Source of the DNA: Gnetum montanum
Taxonomy: Eukaryota; Streptophyta; Gnetopsida; Gnetales; Gnetaceae
Direction of reading: 5' to 3'
Length of the DNA stretch: 64,000 nucleotides
NCBI GenBank assembly: GCA_015680685.1
Contig: MNCI01005813.1
Location: 38,269 to 102,268, forward strand
Notes under the pieces: generated by a model
Told to the model about the DNA's origin: nothing
The model's database searches: none
Seen by the model: only the letters and a program-made list of their open reading frames with translations
Program-made: the position numbers and the translations under genes
In this document: piece after piece, positions 43,695 through 56,094 of the stretch
Position numbering within the stretch: the stretch's first letter is position 1
How the letters are laid out: every line of letters starts with the position of its first letter

Positions 43695-45600
43695 CTAAGG
43701 TATAGGAGGAGGGGGAGAATCATCAAAACCATCACGATAATCACCTAGGGCCTTTAAAGAATAAACAATCCAACCATTAGTAACCATAGTAACCATCAAA
43801 ATAGCCATAAAAGAATAAAAATTGCCATGACATAAAATAGAAAACAAAATTTTACAGACTTGAGAAGGTTTGGGAGTAATGTCTTCAAAAGCCAATCTTG
43901 AGATATTAGCCTCTAACTTACAAAGAATTTCTTCTTTGCTCATGTTAGCCTAATTAATGTCTTCTAAATCCACTCCTGCTAAAAATTTTCCTTGCTCCAC
44001 ATCTATCCACTTAGGAGAAGCATAGGAAAAGGTAGTCATAAAGGTCTCCCTAGATGTAGTTATGATCTAAGGAGTGGAAGAATTAATAATGACTACGAAC
44101 TCCTTGAATTTGCTGAAAACATATTCTGCACCTATGCCTTGCAAGAATAAATCATGTGTACATTGCACCATAGTTGCCTCATGCTAAGATTTCATGTAAT
44201 TCTTCTTCTTCATCTTGTACAACACTTTGTAAGCTTTCTATTTCTTAATCCACTCTAACACCCAAGCATGGTAGTCTTGCCACTCCTATGTCTTGTGAAT
44301 GATCATTTCCAGTTCTGAGTCCTTCCTTCAGCTACTCCTAGTTATAGCAACCTTTCCTTAGATGACATTCTAGTAGCAAGATGATTTAATCTCCTTTGTA
44401 CACAAGGAGTTCTTATTGGCCACACTAGCCTCTATGAACTCCTTTCAATTTTCCAAACCCCCATGTTCATCTGATAGCTTCTTAACTTTCTTTTCTAGCA
44501 TCACAAAGCATTTCCAAAAGAATGAATTTAAAAGTTAAGATTTCCAAAATGATTCTATACATAAGGCAACACATTTTGTAGCACCTCATATAGTTTTCAT
44601 AGAAAATTCTCCAAATCAAGTGGTAGCACATGGAATTGATAAAACTCAATGTCTCAAGAAGAATTTCATCTAATCTTGGAAATTGTCATCCATAGAAAAA
44701 AAAGCAAAAAAATTATTAAAATCATTAAAATCATAAAACCATGAAAATAAATAAACACAAAAATATTAGTAAAAGTGCTAAATAAAATTATTGACTTTTC
44801 TCAATGATGCCAAGAACTAGCTACTATAGCCTATCTATCATATTATCCATCATTCCCCTCATGAACTCATCTTGTTTGGTGCCTTCGTCCAAGGTTTAGA
44901 ACATAATGAAAATGTTTTTGGAGAAGGCTCATTCCCTATAATAGCCATAACAATTAACATCATCTATGCCTATAATGTAAATAAACAAAGCAAAAAAGAA
45001 ACATAATACAAATAAAATTTTTTTCAAAGTGACCAAAAATTATTAGGAAGATCATGAGATGTGTCCATTAGATGATTGCCTTCTAAAGGTAAATCATCTA
45101 AGATGGAACCTAAAATATCATGTGCTTCATGAGCCATCATCTCCTCTTCTTCTTTACCCCATTGCTCCTCCTTTGTAGCAGCCTTGGCTGCTAATTCTTG
45201 CTTCTTCACAGTGATAAAATCATAGCCAAATAAAAAAATAAATTAGTAAATATTTTATGCATCATGTTTAACAAAAATTATGATAAAACCAAAAATTTAA
45301 AAATTTAATATACATAACTTCAACAAATTCATTAGCCTCTTTAAGCCTTCCAAGTTTTCTAGGTGCCTTCTAGCTTGGAATTGTAACATTTTCTTCAACT
45401 CTTGACCTCTTTATTCATTTCTTAGTAGCACCATATGCCTCCACATGTAACCTCTTGGTTCTTTCCACATTTCCACATGGAGCATGGGGCTCAATCCCCA
45501 TGCTATCAAGAGAATAACCATGAATACCACTTATGTACCTAGTGGTAATAGAGAGTGACTCTCCTACATCCTCCATGGTGAGCCTTGGACATGTATTGAA
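43695..45600 (-). pseudogene. Unrecognised minus-strand coding-like region downstream of element H
   Basis: Several minus-strand pieces read like protein in changing frames: at about 45470-45600 (GESLSITTRYISGIHGYS, KRLHVEAYGATKK), 45024-45209 (KQELAAKAATKEEQWGKEEEE, DILGSILDDLPLEG) and 43695-43943 (EEILCKLEANISRLAFED, ending DDSPPPPIP). AT-rich stretches between them could be introns (for example 45210-45330) or decay. It lies antisense and downstream of gag-protease, the position where Tat-type elements can carry an antisense ORF. A broken host gene is the alternative. Confidence 0.35.
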
Positions 45601-45805
45601 GGAACAAGATGTTTAGCCCAAGGTCTAAAAAGTTGGAAAAAATCACATGCTACCTACCTTTCATCTGATTTTAACATAAAAAACTCTACAAACAATATAA
45701 GATATACATTAAAAAATAAAAAATAAAGATGATACACTAAATTAAGATTTTTACAAAGTTTTTGTATCTCACTTCTTAAACCAGTAACAAACAAAGTGAT
45801 CCAAT

Positions 45806-46701
45806 TAATGAGTGATGTAGCATCCAAAACTCAACCATACAAGTCACAAGTGTTCATGCATGACTTGATCGTAATTTGTAGATGGACAATGTTATTATGC
45901 TAGTAATTAAGTTTAAGTTCATGATCGTTGTCTTCCCACCTTTAGATAGTGAGGTACAAGTGTATGGCTTAACTATTAGTGAGGCATATGATAATTGATG
46001 TTGTAAGGCCACTAATGCTCCTAGTAGTAAACATAGTGAAAATGGAAGTAAGTGCTAAGTCTAAGTACTAATAGAAATGTAAGTCTAGTCTTAGCCTATA
46101 GTGATGGACTTCAATTCTTAGTCTGCCATTCACATCTTGGACTCATGTAGCTATCATTGGGATTACCAAGTGGGATTACTACTATATGTACCAAGCAATT
46201 CCACTATTGGGTTATTAGATAGTTACACTTAATGCTCAAAAGTAGTTTTATCTATACTACTTTTACTAATTAGACATGTAAAGTAAAATACTTGGAAAAG
46301 TAGAGTATTAACTAAGAAAATAGAGAAATTATTCTGAGTAGAAAAAAAGAAAAATAAGTGATGCTACAATGATGGAAAACAACTTCAATCTTTATTATTG
46401 TGAATAAACTGTGTCCAAGTATAATTTACTCGAATAAAGGCTTCGGTTGATTGTCTAACATCACACTATAGGCATTTACACTATTGCTAAAACTATGGAA
46501 TGAAACTGCAAGCGTTTGGGTAAGGTATGGAATGAAAAGTTGTTAGATTGTGCACCCAAGTGTTGTATCTATAGGGCTGCACACATCCCAGGAAATAATA
46601 TTAATGATGACATAGCATGAGTGGTGACATGATATCAACAACATTGTTGATACAATGTCATTACTACAATGTCATTTTTATGATAAAAGTTGACTTTATC
46701 A
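45806..46701 (-). repeat. 3' LTR of element D
   Basis: About 896 bp. The left end TAATGAGTG (for TGATGAGTG) is followed by ACTCAACCATAC, shared with C; the right end is TTTATCA. TATA-like TATCTATA is at 46566-46573. Upstream on the minus strand (46600-46700) are TGACATTGTA and GATATCATGTCA units, a different unit type from C and F. Confidence 0.75.
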
Positions 46702-46713
46702 TATCCCCATGAC
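46702..46713 (-). other. Polypurine tract of element D
   Basis: Minus reading CAGTCATGGGGATA before TGATAAAG. It is preceded by TTGAGGATGAGTTTCCAAT, matching elements C and E. Confidence 0.7.
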
Positions 46714-46914
46714 TGATTGGAAACTCATCCTCAAGTTAAAACAAAACGAGGATGGAGTTCCTTACAAAATTAGGATGTAGATTTGATTATTCATAGTTGA
46801 TGGTCTATCTACATGGCTCAGAATGCTACAGTGGTGTTTTTACAAAATTGACACAATTATATGACAAAACGTAATTAGAAAAACAAAAAATTGGGATAGC
46901 TCGATGTAGCCTAT

Positions 46915-49705
46915 GTGCTTGGTGGTGGTGGTTCTTCCATTGGCTACTTTCCCTTGTCATCAAGCTTCTTGAATTAATACCTATTTAGTAATGCCTAAAG
47001 CTTTTTCTCCCCTGTCCTGGGATCATGTACCGACCATGCATGTTGAACAATGTGTGATGGAGCTAGTACATCTCATGGGCATGATAGTTGTGAAAACATA
47101 TAATTGGCCTTCATGTACCAAGCTGCAAACTACTATTATTCTTCCTCAAAATCCCTAGTTATTTTTCTCAATTTCTAATAATTAGACATTGTACGAGCCA
47201 AGTTAGCTGCCACATCTTTTTGGCCCTAATAGCTAGCTTTCACAATTTTGAGTTCAAAATTTGCCACATGTATTTTTTGTAGTGCATCTTTCTTGTTTAC
47301 AAATTCTTTCTTGTACAATACATAAACTACTACTACTTGTTGTTCTAATTCATTCTTGGGCCTACTTGTTGTTAACATTGCTAGATTAGCATACCAAAGA
47401 TTTTCTAATCCCATGTATTCTATTAAATCCTCAATCTATTGGTCTTTGTTCTTTATTTTCTCCTAGTGGACATGGGCAAGACTATCTAGAATTGGTTGCC
47501 AATTAGGATTCTATGTAGAAATGGAGTTGATTTTAGCTTTTGCCATCTAGATCCCTTTTTGATCAATTTTTTTATACATGCTCACCTAGTCTCTAAAATG
47601 CTCCTTGAGTCATTTATGTTTCTTGGCCTTCTTCTTTAGCGTGTTTATTTTGATTGCAGATTTTTATCAAATAGTGCATACTTCTTCCATTGACAAGGCT
47701 TGATTCTCATGGGTCAAGTGACTCATGTCTTGGTCAACGTGGATTAATTTCTCTTGAAGTTGCTGGATTCTCTCCTTGAGAACATTCTTTTGCCTCTCAA
47801 TGTTGGTCAACTGAACATTGTTAGCAACTAGTTGCTTATTTTCCTTTACAAGGCGATGAGTGCTTTGGCATGTGCATACATTTGAGCTTCCACCACTAAT
47901 GCATCCCATACCATATTCTCCTTGTTCTTTTCCATATTTATATTATGATCAATGAGGCATCTAACATGGTCTTTCCTAAATTGTTTGAGTTGGTGCAATG
48001 CAACAAACTACATCGAATCTCTTCTTTAAGCTCTTAGGGTGGCTAGCCCTTATTGTAATCTTTGAACTTCATTTTCTACATGGTCTACCTTGGTCCCCAC
48101 CATGAACAACTTCACCTTGATGGCAATTAACTTAGAATGTACTGTGATGATATCACTAGGAATATCAAAGAGATTCTGCATGACTTATCTTATCTACAGT
48201 AGTCTGTCTAGTATTCCTCATGTTTAGCTAGAGTCATTGAAATACCAGCAAGCATTTAAGTGTCTCTCACTTCAAAAATATCAGCTGGTGATACAACAAG
48301 GATATTGAATAATTCTTTGATGTGATTCGTGATCACTTTAGTAGCTCGTGCTGCATCTTGATGCTGCATAACCACAACTGTGGCTCCTCCTCCTATTTCT
48401 AGCATCACTTGGAATGATGCAGTATTTCTTCAGATCTATTATGACCAATCATCCCCTCCTCTTGACTACAGTGAAATTTTCCCACTTGCAAGGTTTGTTG
48501 AAATTATGGGTATAATGACACTTTCTCTAACTCTATAAAGATTGGCTCCCTCTCTTCTTTCCTAGCTTATTACATTTGCAATTTATTGCAAATGGTTCGT
48601 TGAAGGTCTACACTCCTATGGCGGTAGTGGTGGAACTTATTAATATTATTTTTTTGTTCAGCTGGTGGCTAGCTACTGGGTCTTGTTTACTATTGTTAAC
48701 TAGTAGTTTTGATGGTATCAATAGGAGTTGAGCCTGTAGCTCCCTTGGTACTTGCTTTTTTTTTCCAGCTAATCCTTTTTAGGAGGCATTGGTTTTGAAA
48801 TTTTTGGATATGAAACATTTTGGGCTTTTCTTAAAACATCATTTGTGTAACCAAATATGCCTACCTATTTGCACAACTTACTTATTAGGCAAGGGAGTGG
48901 TAGTGTTGGTTTCCCTACCTTCTTCTCTTCGAATTGCCTCTAAATTTTGAGGAAGTAAACATGGATGATGTTGGTGTTAAATATCCCCATCTAAATGATG
49001 CTTCCTCTAGCTACATAGGTTGATATTCTATTAGGCCTTTTGGTTAGGAACAAATGATAGGTTCCAATCTTAAAATAAATCTTATCTTTAGTAGTCATCT
49101 CACTATATTCCTTATCTTCCTTACCTTAGGCTCTATATAGCTACAATCTTTTGACATCTGTATTAGACCTTGTGGAAATTTGTGTTAAATTAGCCCCTTC
49201 ATTTGAAAGATTTAGGACTTTAGCAATTGCCTTTGTAGAATATGACACTAAAACTCCTTCTATTTTAACAATGGCATTGACTTGATTATTTTGCTAGAAC
49301 TAAAGAGTTTTCCATACATACCATTCATCATTGGTTGATAATGTATGCCATAGGGGAGGTGCTTGAAGTTGTGTCATTATGGCCTTTTGGAGAAAACTCC
49401 ATGAAAGGGCCAAAATTTAACTCCATAATGACTACAAACATGATTGCTTTCTCTTGGATGGCCTCGAGGCATTTTGGTGATAGTGTGAAGTGTTGTCCTT
49501 GCTTAGGTGCTTGAGGTGCCTCTACATTTTCTTGTGTAGATTGTACAATATTAGGTGTCCACTGATGAATATTGAATGATTGGACTTCCTGCTCTACATG
49601 CTCCGCTGGTGGAGTCTATTCTCTAGTTTGGCCTCTTTTGTGGCCTCTTGGTCTTTTGACATCATGTTGCAAAGGTCCTCCTTCTGTTGGTCTTTTTGGG
49701 ATCAT
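46915..49705 (-). pseudogene. ORF2 of element D
   Basis: Start codon at 49703-49705 (MIPKRPTEGG), directly after an acceptor-like TTATAG. The basic start KRPRGHKRGQ corresponds to KHPRRGRGQ in element A. MELNFGPF and a diverged TSPMAYI follow (about 49330-49430). The C-terminal half is heptad-rich: RLVKENKQLVANNVQL, LKERIQQLQEKLIHVDQD (47700-47870), and GLENLWYANLAML (47370-47414), the counterpart of LKNLRYANLAML in element B. Stops and shifts throughout. It ends near a HHH/Pro-rich stretch at 46915. Unknown function; the coiled coil suggests a structural or multimeric protein (inference). Confidence 0.65.
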
Positions 49706-50009
49706 CTATAATCAATCAAGAGTTTAGGATTACCAAAGTGTTTAAATTGGTGCTTAAAGATTCATAATTCTTTTTTTACTCTTGGTTAGATCACATTCTT
49801 AGTTCATGATGATTGTAGAATTAGAAAAATTTTCAAAATGATAACCCCTAAGTGTTGCATCTTTAATTTTCATGACCTTCCACACTTATTATATTTCTGC
49901 TTATAATGCTTTAGAATAGTTAGAATGGTTTATTAGAAGAATTCATGGAATTATTTGACATAAATTTAATTAGCTTATGATAATGTCTTTAGCATTTTAT
50001 CTTACTTAC
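49706..50009 (-). other. Putative leader intron in front of ORF2 (element D)
   Basis: Minus-strand donor AAGG|GTAAGTAAG at 50009 and acceptor GATTGATTATAG at 49706, immediately before the ATG. It is 304 bp, against 254 bp in element A with the same donor and acceptor context (GGG|GTAAGTGATC, GTGATTACAG). Inferred from sequence. Confidence 0.55.
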
Positions 50010-50246
50010 CCTTATTCTTTCTTCCAGCGTTAGAAAATTTTTGAAAAGTTTAGCTCAAATTTCCTTGATGTCACCCCCTACAACTATGTTGAGTGCTCTA
50101 GGATTAACAAGATTCAAAATTTTTGAAAATCGAAGCTGTGGGGACAAAGTTACTGTTTTTGGAAGTTAGCTTGTTGGAGTTTAGAAAGAAAATGAAAAAA
50201 GGTCCCCTTGTTGCAATTTGGAAGAATGAAAAATTTGCTAACTCCA

Positions 50247-50345
50247 TATGCACATATATAGTATTTTTATTGGTGCAACATCATTGATATAACATCATAT
50301 CAGTGACGTATGAGGGTCTCATACATCATATCAATGATGTCACCT
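50247..50345 (-). promoter_or_regulatory. Internal promoter-like block of element D
   Basis: On the minus strand, units TCATTGATATGATG and CACTGATATGATG, with further partial copies (50345-50276), are followed by AAAAATACTATATAT (TATA at about 50254-50261). The 15-base TATA context is identical to that in element B's block. The ORF2 start is about 550 bp downstream. Confidence 0.6.
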
Positions 50346-50349
50346 CAAA

Positions 50350-51880
50350 AAATTTCAAATTTGTGATCAATTTCTCATGGAAAAAATGAGTCAAATAGAA
50401 TGATTGGAAGATAGTAAGCATTTCCATAGGGTCTTGGAATAGTGATGATGCTTAGATTTCAAAAATTAAATGTTTAAAGTCCATAAAGAAGGATTTTTAG
50501 GCTATGAAAGTTTATTAAGTGAATAGAAGATGGATGAAGGGTTATAGGTGCATGGACAAATTTTTGAAAGCAAGGGAAGTATTTATTAAATTTTTGGATG
50601 CTCTTGGAAGACATAAGATGATGTGGAATTGTTTGCAAAGTATGAAATATAAGAGTTATACAGGTAGATCCTCCCCAAAGCAGGCTCCAGCCCTTAGCAT
50701 CCTTGAATAACCACACCAAAAAGTGTCTGTAGGTACTTAAGGAGTTGAATGTAAGAAATACCTATTTTTTAAAAAACACACATATTAGTATCTCTAGATT
50801 GGAAAAATAATGTTATATTACACCAAACCACAAGTTATGATTACATATACAGTTACATGAGATGAATTGTAGAAAGGATTGCTAAAACTAGAACATGAGG
50901 TATCTTATCATAGGCATAATGAATCCCTGTGTGTAATCAATGGTTAAAGTAATCATTAGCCTTTCTTTCCAAGATTCAAACCAAGTTTAGACCACATTCC
51001 AATGACATCGTAGTGTTTCATCTCTTAGGTTCACAACCACAATACTATCACTGATGCAAAGAGAATTACCACTTGACATATTGTTGAAGGGAGGAGTTTA
51101 TTCATTGCACTATTTATTATTATTTTTTTAGATTTCTGAGAAACTACCTACCTTCAGGAATGGGTAAGATTTCTTTCTAGTGGAACCCCGAGAGATTTAT
51201 TATATGCACAAATCTTATTTTGGACTATATCAACCTTACTAGAAGATTACCTTCAGGCATGGGTAACATGTGTTTTCAATGAAATGGTAAGGAAAAACTT
51301 ATTCTACTCATACTTCCATTTTTCATTAGATCTGCAAAAATATAATACATATTTAGCAATAGGATAGAACTCATAGTAGTAATCAAAGAGAAAATACAAA
51401 TCTCCTTAATGTCATAACCTTTACATTTCCACTTGGTTCTTCACTCTTCAATCTAGGCATAATGACCACAAGTTTATTCTTAGTTTTATTATTAGAAGAA
51501 TATCATCATGACCATGGTAAGAACCTCTTATTGTTGGAATGGGTGGATGGATGTTATTGTCTCACTATATAGATAATCCATTCATTATGATTGATAATAT
51601 AAAGAAATCTTCATCTTATTGGGACTTCTTCTTGCCTTATTCAATGTGTTTTATTGAAAATTAACAAAAATATGTACAAGTAAAATGAAGACAAAGTATG
51701 AAAAATTAGAAAAGACATCAAGAATTAAAAAGATAAAAAGAAGGAAAAATTATTGAAGAATTAGAAAATATCAAAAAATATCAAAAGTTTAAGAAATGAA
51801 AAAGTATAAAAGAAAAGGAAAATTTATCAAGAAATTAGAAAAAAGTAATAAGAAAGTGGAAAATTTAGAACGTACCTACA
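50350..51880 (-). other. Non-coding region after pol of element D
   Basis: No gene. It contains the conserved GATCCTCCCCAAAGCAGGC box (50666-50684), a box ACCTTCAGG(A/C)ATGGGTAA repeated at 51147 and 51241, and a purine-rich run (51650-51870). Same landmarks and order as 1346-2732 of element A. Confidence 0.6.
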
Positions 51881-53170
51881 TGTCCTAGTGGACACTCCCA
51901 CAACTATGGTTAGGATCAATAAACCAGAAAAGTGAACAAGTAGAGGATATTTGGAAAGATTGTATGGAATCCTTAGTTGAGTTGGGATATTGATGATAAG
52001 GTTTGACTTGCTGGATGTTTATGAGGATAAGCTTATGTGGACTAGACAGATGGTGAATATGCATGACACTAGGAGGGTAAGTTTAGTGAACAATGTAGGG
52101 CCCCTCCCAAAGTGTTTGAAACTTGGCCTTTTGTTTGGCATGATTAGGGTTATAATAGAGGACCTTGTCACCTAGCTATATCAATACCTGCCTTATACAA
52201 GAATCATGCCTATGCTTGGAGTAGTTCTTGTGGATCTTAGTGCTCATAAGTGCTACTAGCCTATTGTCTTCTAACAAATTAAGATTCATTAGGCACTCTC
52301 TTTCAGCAAAGCTCAAGTTCAGGTCAAGTTGACAGGTAGTAGCTAGAGTTTGAAGCTTTGCTTGGATTGGTAGCGTGGGTAACTTACCGTAAACTAGCTC
52401 ATAGGGTGAATAACCAATGGGTAGTTGCCATGTTATTCTATAGGACCATAGAGCATCATTTAGCTTGTTGTTCCAGTCCTCTCCAAATCTACCAACCGTC
52501 CTAGTTAATATCCTAGTAATCTCATAGTTAGTTACTTTTGCTTAACCATTGGCATGGGGATGGTATGGTGTGGTCAACTTATGATTTACCCCAAGCTCTT
52601 GCATGAGATTTTTAAAATTAGCATTAGTAACATGAGTCCCATTATTTGGAATAAGCATTCTTGGTACTCTAAATTGGTTTACAACATGTTGTTGAAAAAA
52701 CTTAGTAGCTATTTTGGCTATACAATCTTTAATTGCTATTGCCTCTACCTGCTTGGTATAATAATCCACGGTCATACTTATACAAGCCTTCCCATTTGAC
52801 ATTGGTGTCATGGGGCCCATAAAGTCAATTTCCCATATATTGAACAGTTCTAGTGGTTGTATCCATTGCTGCAACCCTTCATTTTTGGCCATTATTCCTC
52901 CATCTTTTTGGCATCTTTAACACAAGATTTTATAAAGCTATGGGCATCCTAGAATAAGGTAGGCCAGAAGTAGCCTATCATCATTAGTTTTAGTGCCATC
53001 CAAGATCTTGCGTAATGGCCACTACATGGGCCTTCATGTTCATCCTATAGGATCCATTATTGATCACATTTTGGTATACACCATTGAACTAATCCATTTG
53101 CACAAATCTTGTAAAGGTTTTCATTTATTTCCACATATCTTTTCATCTTATGAAGGAATTACTTTTTTTG
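51880..53170 (-). pseudogene. Integrase of element D
   Basis: Core at 52542-52892 with EIDFMGPMTPMSNGKACI, VDYYTKQVEA (first Asp kept), IPNNGTHV (second Asp replaced by Asn) and YHPHANG. The C-terminal part continues to about 51890 with TWQLPIGYSPYELVYGKLP and KFQTLWEGPYIVH and ends in a degraded HSCG motif matching FSHGG of other copies. Stops and shifts; inactive. No chromodomain. Confidence 0.8.
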
Positions 53171-54560
53171 TTTCTTAATCAACTCAACAGGAAGCTCTTG
53201 TGTTGTTAGATAAATTAGATAATTAGTTGTCCATGACTCTCTTATTGAGTCCATAGGCATTATTGTCTTAGTGAATAAATTTTCATCAGGGAATTGGTTT
53301 GACAATGGTTTTACATGGTCTTGTGAGTTCCATTTGAGTCTCGATGAGTGATTAGCTATAACATTCTTCATGTCCTTCTTGTCAATCATCATTATGTCAA
53401 ACTCTTATAAGATAATGAGCCATGTAATCACCCAGAGACTTACTATTGGTTTGTTCATAAGAAAATGGATGGCATTGTGATCAATGTGGATGTAAATCCG
53501 GTACATGAGCACATAATGTCTAAATTTTTCCAATGCATACACCACTAGCATTAGCTCATTTTCTATGTGGTGTAATTAAGTTATGCCTTGGTGATGCTTC
53601 TGTTGGTGCAATGAATATATTATGGGATATTTTTGTCATCTAGGTGTGTTAGTACCATGTCCAATGCATAGTTTGAAACATCTGGTAAGAAAAGGCTTGG
53701 ACCAATCCAAAGCTCTTAGGATTGGTGTCTCAATTAGCTTCTATTTCAAGGTTTTAAATGCCTTTTCACATGACTCAGTCCACTGAAAGGATGCATCCTT
53801 TTTGGTTAGCTCAATTAGTGACTTTGTAGCTTTTGAAAAGCTTTCTATGAATCTTCTGTAGTACACATATGGTCCAAAAATTATCAAACATCCTTGATGG
53901 TTTGTGGCCTCTAGGTGATATTTTGTATGACTCTATCTTTGTTAGGATCCACCTCTATTCCTTTCTGTGAGATTTTGTGCCCTAATATGATCCTATCCTT
54001 GACCAGAAGATGGCTCTTTTTCCAATTGAGTTTTTTAGTTTTTACACATATTTTTAATACCTACTTTAGATGGGCTAGTACTAGTTAAAATCTAGCCCAT
54101 ACGTGGAAAAGTCATTCACAAATACTTTAATGTCATTTGCTATTTGTTTCTAGAAGATGTTGAGTACAAGTCTCTAGAAGGTAGCAAGTGCATTGCAAAG
54201 GCCAAAAGGCATCTATTTATAAGCAAATGTTTTCCACAGACTAGTGAATGTTGTCTTCTCTTGATCCTTAGCCATAAGGAAAATCTGGTTATATCCATTA
54301 TACCTATCCAGAAAATTGTAGTACTCATGTCTTGCAATAGTATCCAGGACTTTGTCAACAAATGGTAGGCGAAAATGAAATTTGAATGTAGCGGAGTTCA
54401 CTAATTGGAAGTCAATGCACACTCTCCACTTATCTCCCTTGTTTGGAACAATTATGAGAGGACTAATTCATTCACTAGCTACAATGGGATATATCAATTT
54501 GGCCTTTAGTAATTTTTCCAACTATTGCTTGACTACTTCTTTGAGTTTTGGGTTTAGCCT
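53159..54560 (-). pseudogene. Reverse transcriptase and RNase H of element D
   Basis: RT, minus strand: VCIDFQLVNSATFKFHFRLPF (54422 down), FLDRYNGYNQIFLMA, and an active site read as KVFVNDFSTYG near 54105, where the first catalytic Asp is Asn. Connection [22 protein letters not shown] near 53800-53850. RNase H: NYVL-like remnants and VIANHSSRLKW (53330-53392), where DHLSRW is expected. Heavily interrupted. Confidence 0.8.
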
Positions 54561-54575
54561 TCTTTGCAATTGGTG

Positions 54576-55091
54576 TCATGGTTTTATTGCTAGATTAGTA
54601 TATATCTGATGTTGATAAATTCTAGGATAAATGCTTATGATCTCATCATAGGACCATGTGAATGCTATTGGCCATTTATTAACTTCTTCCAACAACTTCT
54701 TCTTTTTCTCTTTATTTAGGTTGGCGTTAACTATAATTGGCTTTAGATTGTTTAAGAAAGCATATTCAAGAACTATTGGTATGACCTTTAGTTCTAATGG
54801 TTGTTGTTCAACTTTGTCTAGGATCTCTAATTGTATCCATTCTATCTCTTCTTCTTGACCTACATGTGGATAGGAATGTCTTCTTCTCAATTGTCCCAAC
54901 TTATTGATTTCTTCTACATAGGTACTTATTATTTGATTTGTTAGTTCCATGTATATGTTTGATTCAATTTCACTATCAATAATTAGCCACCAAGTGCCTT
55001 CTTGCTGAGTGGCTATTGCATACAAGCATTTTTGCACACACATTTTTTTAACACATCTATTGCATGCTATACTATCATCTTGTTTGATTGC
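54576..55091 (-). pseudogene. Protease-RT linker of element D (left of insert E)
   Basis: One 155-codon open frame (54576-55043) with CVQKCLYAIATQQEGTWW, EILDKVEQQPLELK and WPIAFTWSYDEI, matching the linkers of B and C. It continues across the element E insertion at 60854. Confidence 0.8.
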
Positions 55092-55970
55092 TGATGAATC
55101 ACATTATTTTTGTCTGCTCCAATGTTAGGTATTTGATGTCGGAGCCTTGACGTCAGGTATTTGATGTTGGAGCCAAGATGTGATGTTGGGTATTTGATGT
55201 TGTGGGATATACACCGGCCTATAAATATAGTGCTTGGGATCATGATTTTGAGTCAGTTTTACATTAGTTTTTCATAGTTTTATCAATAAAGTAGCTGAAC
55301 TCTTGCAGTTTTATTTTGTAATTTTAAAGAACAATTAGTGAGTGCCCACAGAGTGGATCTGAGTTAGTTGTATGAAGTCTTATTCGACTAGCAATGTACC
55401 TAGAAATATTCCATGAGTAGCAATAAGATTGAGATTAATTCTTATTCATTGTAGCACTTTGACTTAGATTAGATTTACTTTCCATGTAATTTACTTTTCA
55501 TGAACTTTGTTAATATTTACATTTTAATGCATGTTAATTAATTAAGCACATAAGTACAATCACTTTGAACATGCATATGACTCTTGTTAATCCTAGCAAC
55601 ACTTAATGTTTGGTAACCTAGTAGCATTATATGTGTTCAGGATGTGCACGAGAAGTGGGATCAGATACATATGTTAGGGTAGTTGATTATTAATTAGCAA
55701 TTAGATTAGTTGAATTGATTATAAATAAACTTTCAACCTATTGTTAATTTTAGAATAATAAAATATAAAATAATAAAAATCATATGCCTTACTTTGGACT
55801 AAACCATATGTGGCAAAGCTACCACTAGTCTAAGTGGGAAGACAACCAACTACAATCAAGGCATAGCGATCTAGATGCCATAACTAGTCCCATCTACCGA
55901 ATTCAACTGGATCGTGCATGAACACTTATGATTCATATGGTTGAGCATAGGGGTACCTCGCTGCTCATCA
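55092..55970 (+). repeat. 5' LTR of element E
   Basis: 879 bp, TGATGAATC...GCTCATCA. Upstream of the TATA box (CTATAAATATAG near 55220) it has three direct copies of GGTATTTGATGT at 55128, 55156 and 55189. The 3' LTR has one (60072), which fits its 42-bp shorter length. Confidence 0.92.
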
Positions 55971-55990
55971 TTGGCATCATTACTAGGGAT
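55971..55990 (+). other. Primer binding site of element E
   Basis: TTGGCATCATTACTAGGGAT directly after CATCA. It is the tRNA-Asp-type site with C-to-T type changes. Confidence 0.75.
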
Positions 55991-56094
55991 GGTGTTAGTT
56001 ACCTATATTAGTTATATTATACATGATCACTGTAAAAGGTATTAACGATATATCTTTTAGGAAATATTAAATCACACACCATAAAGCAACAACA

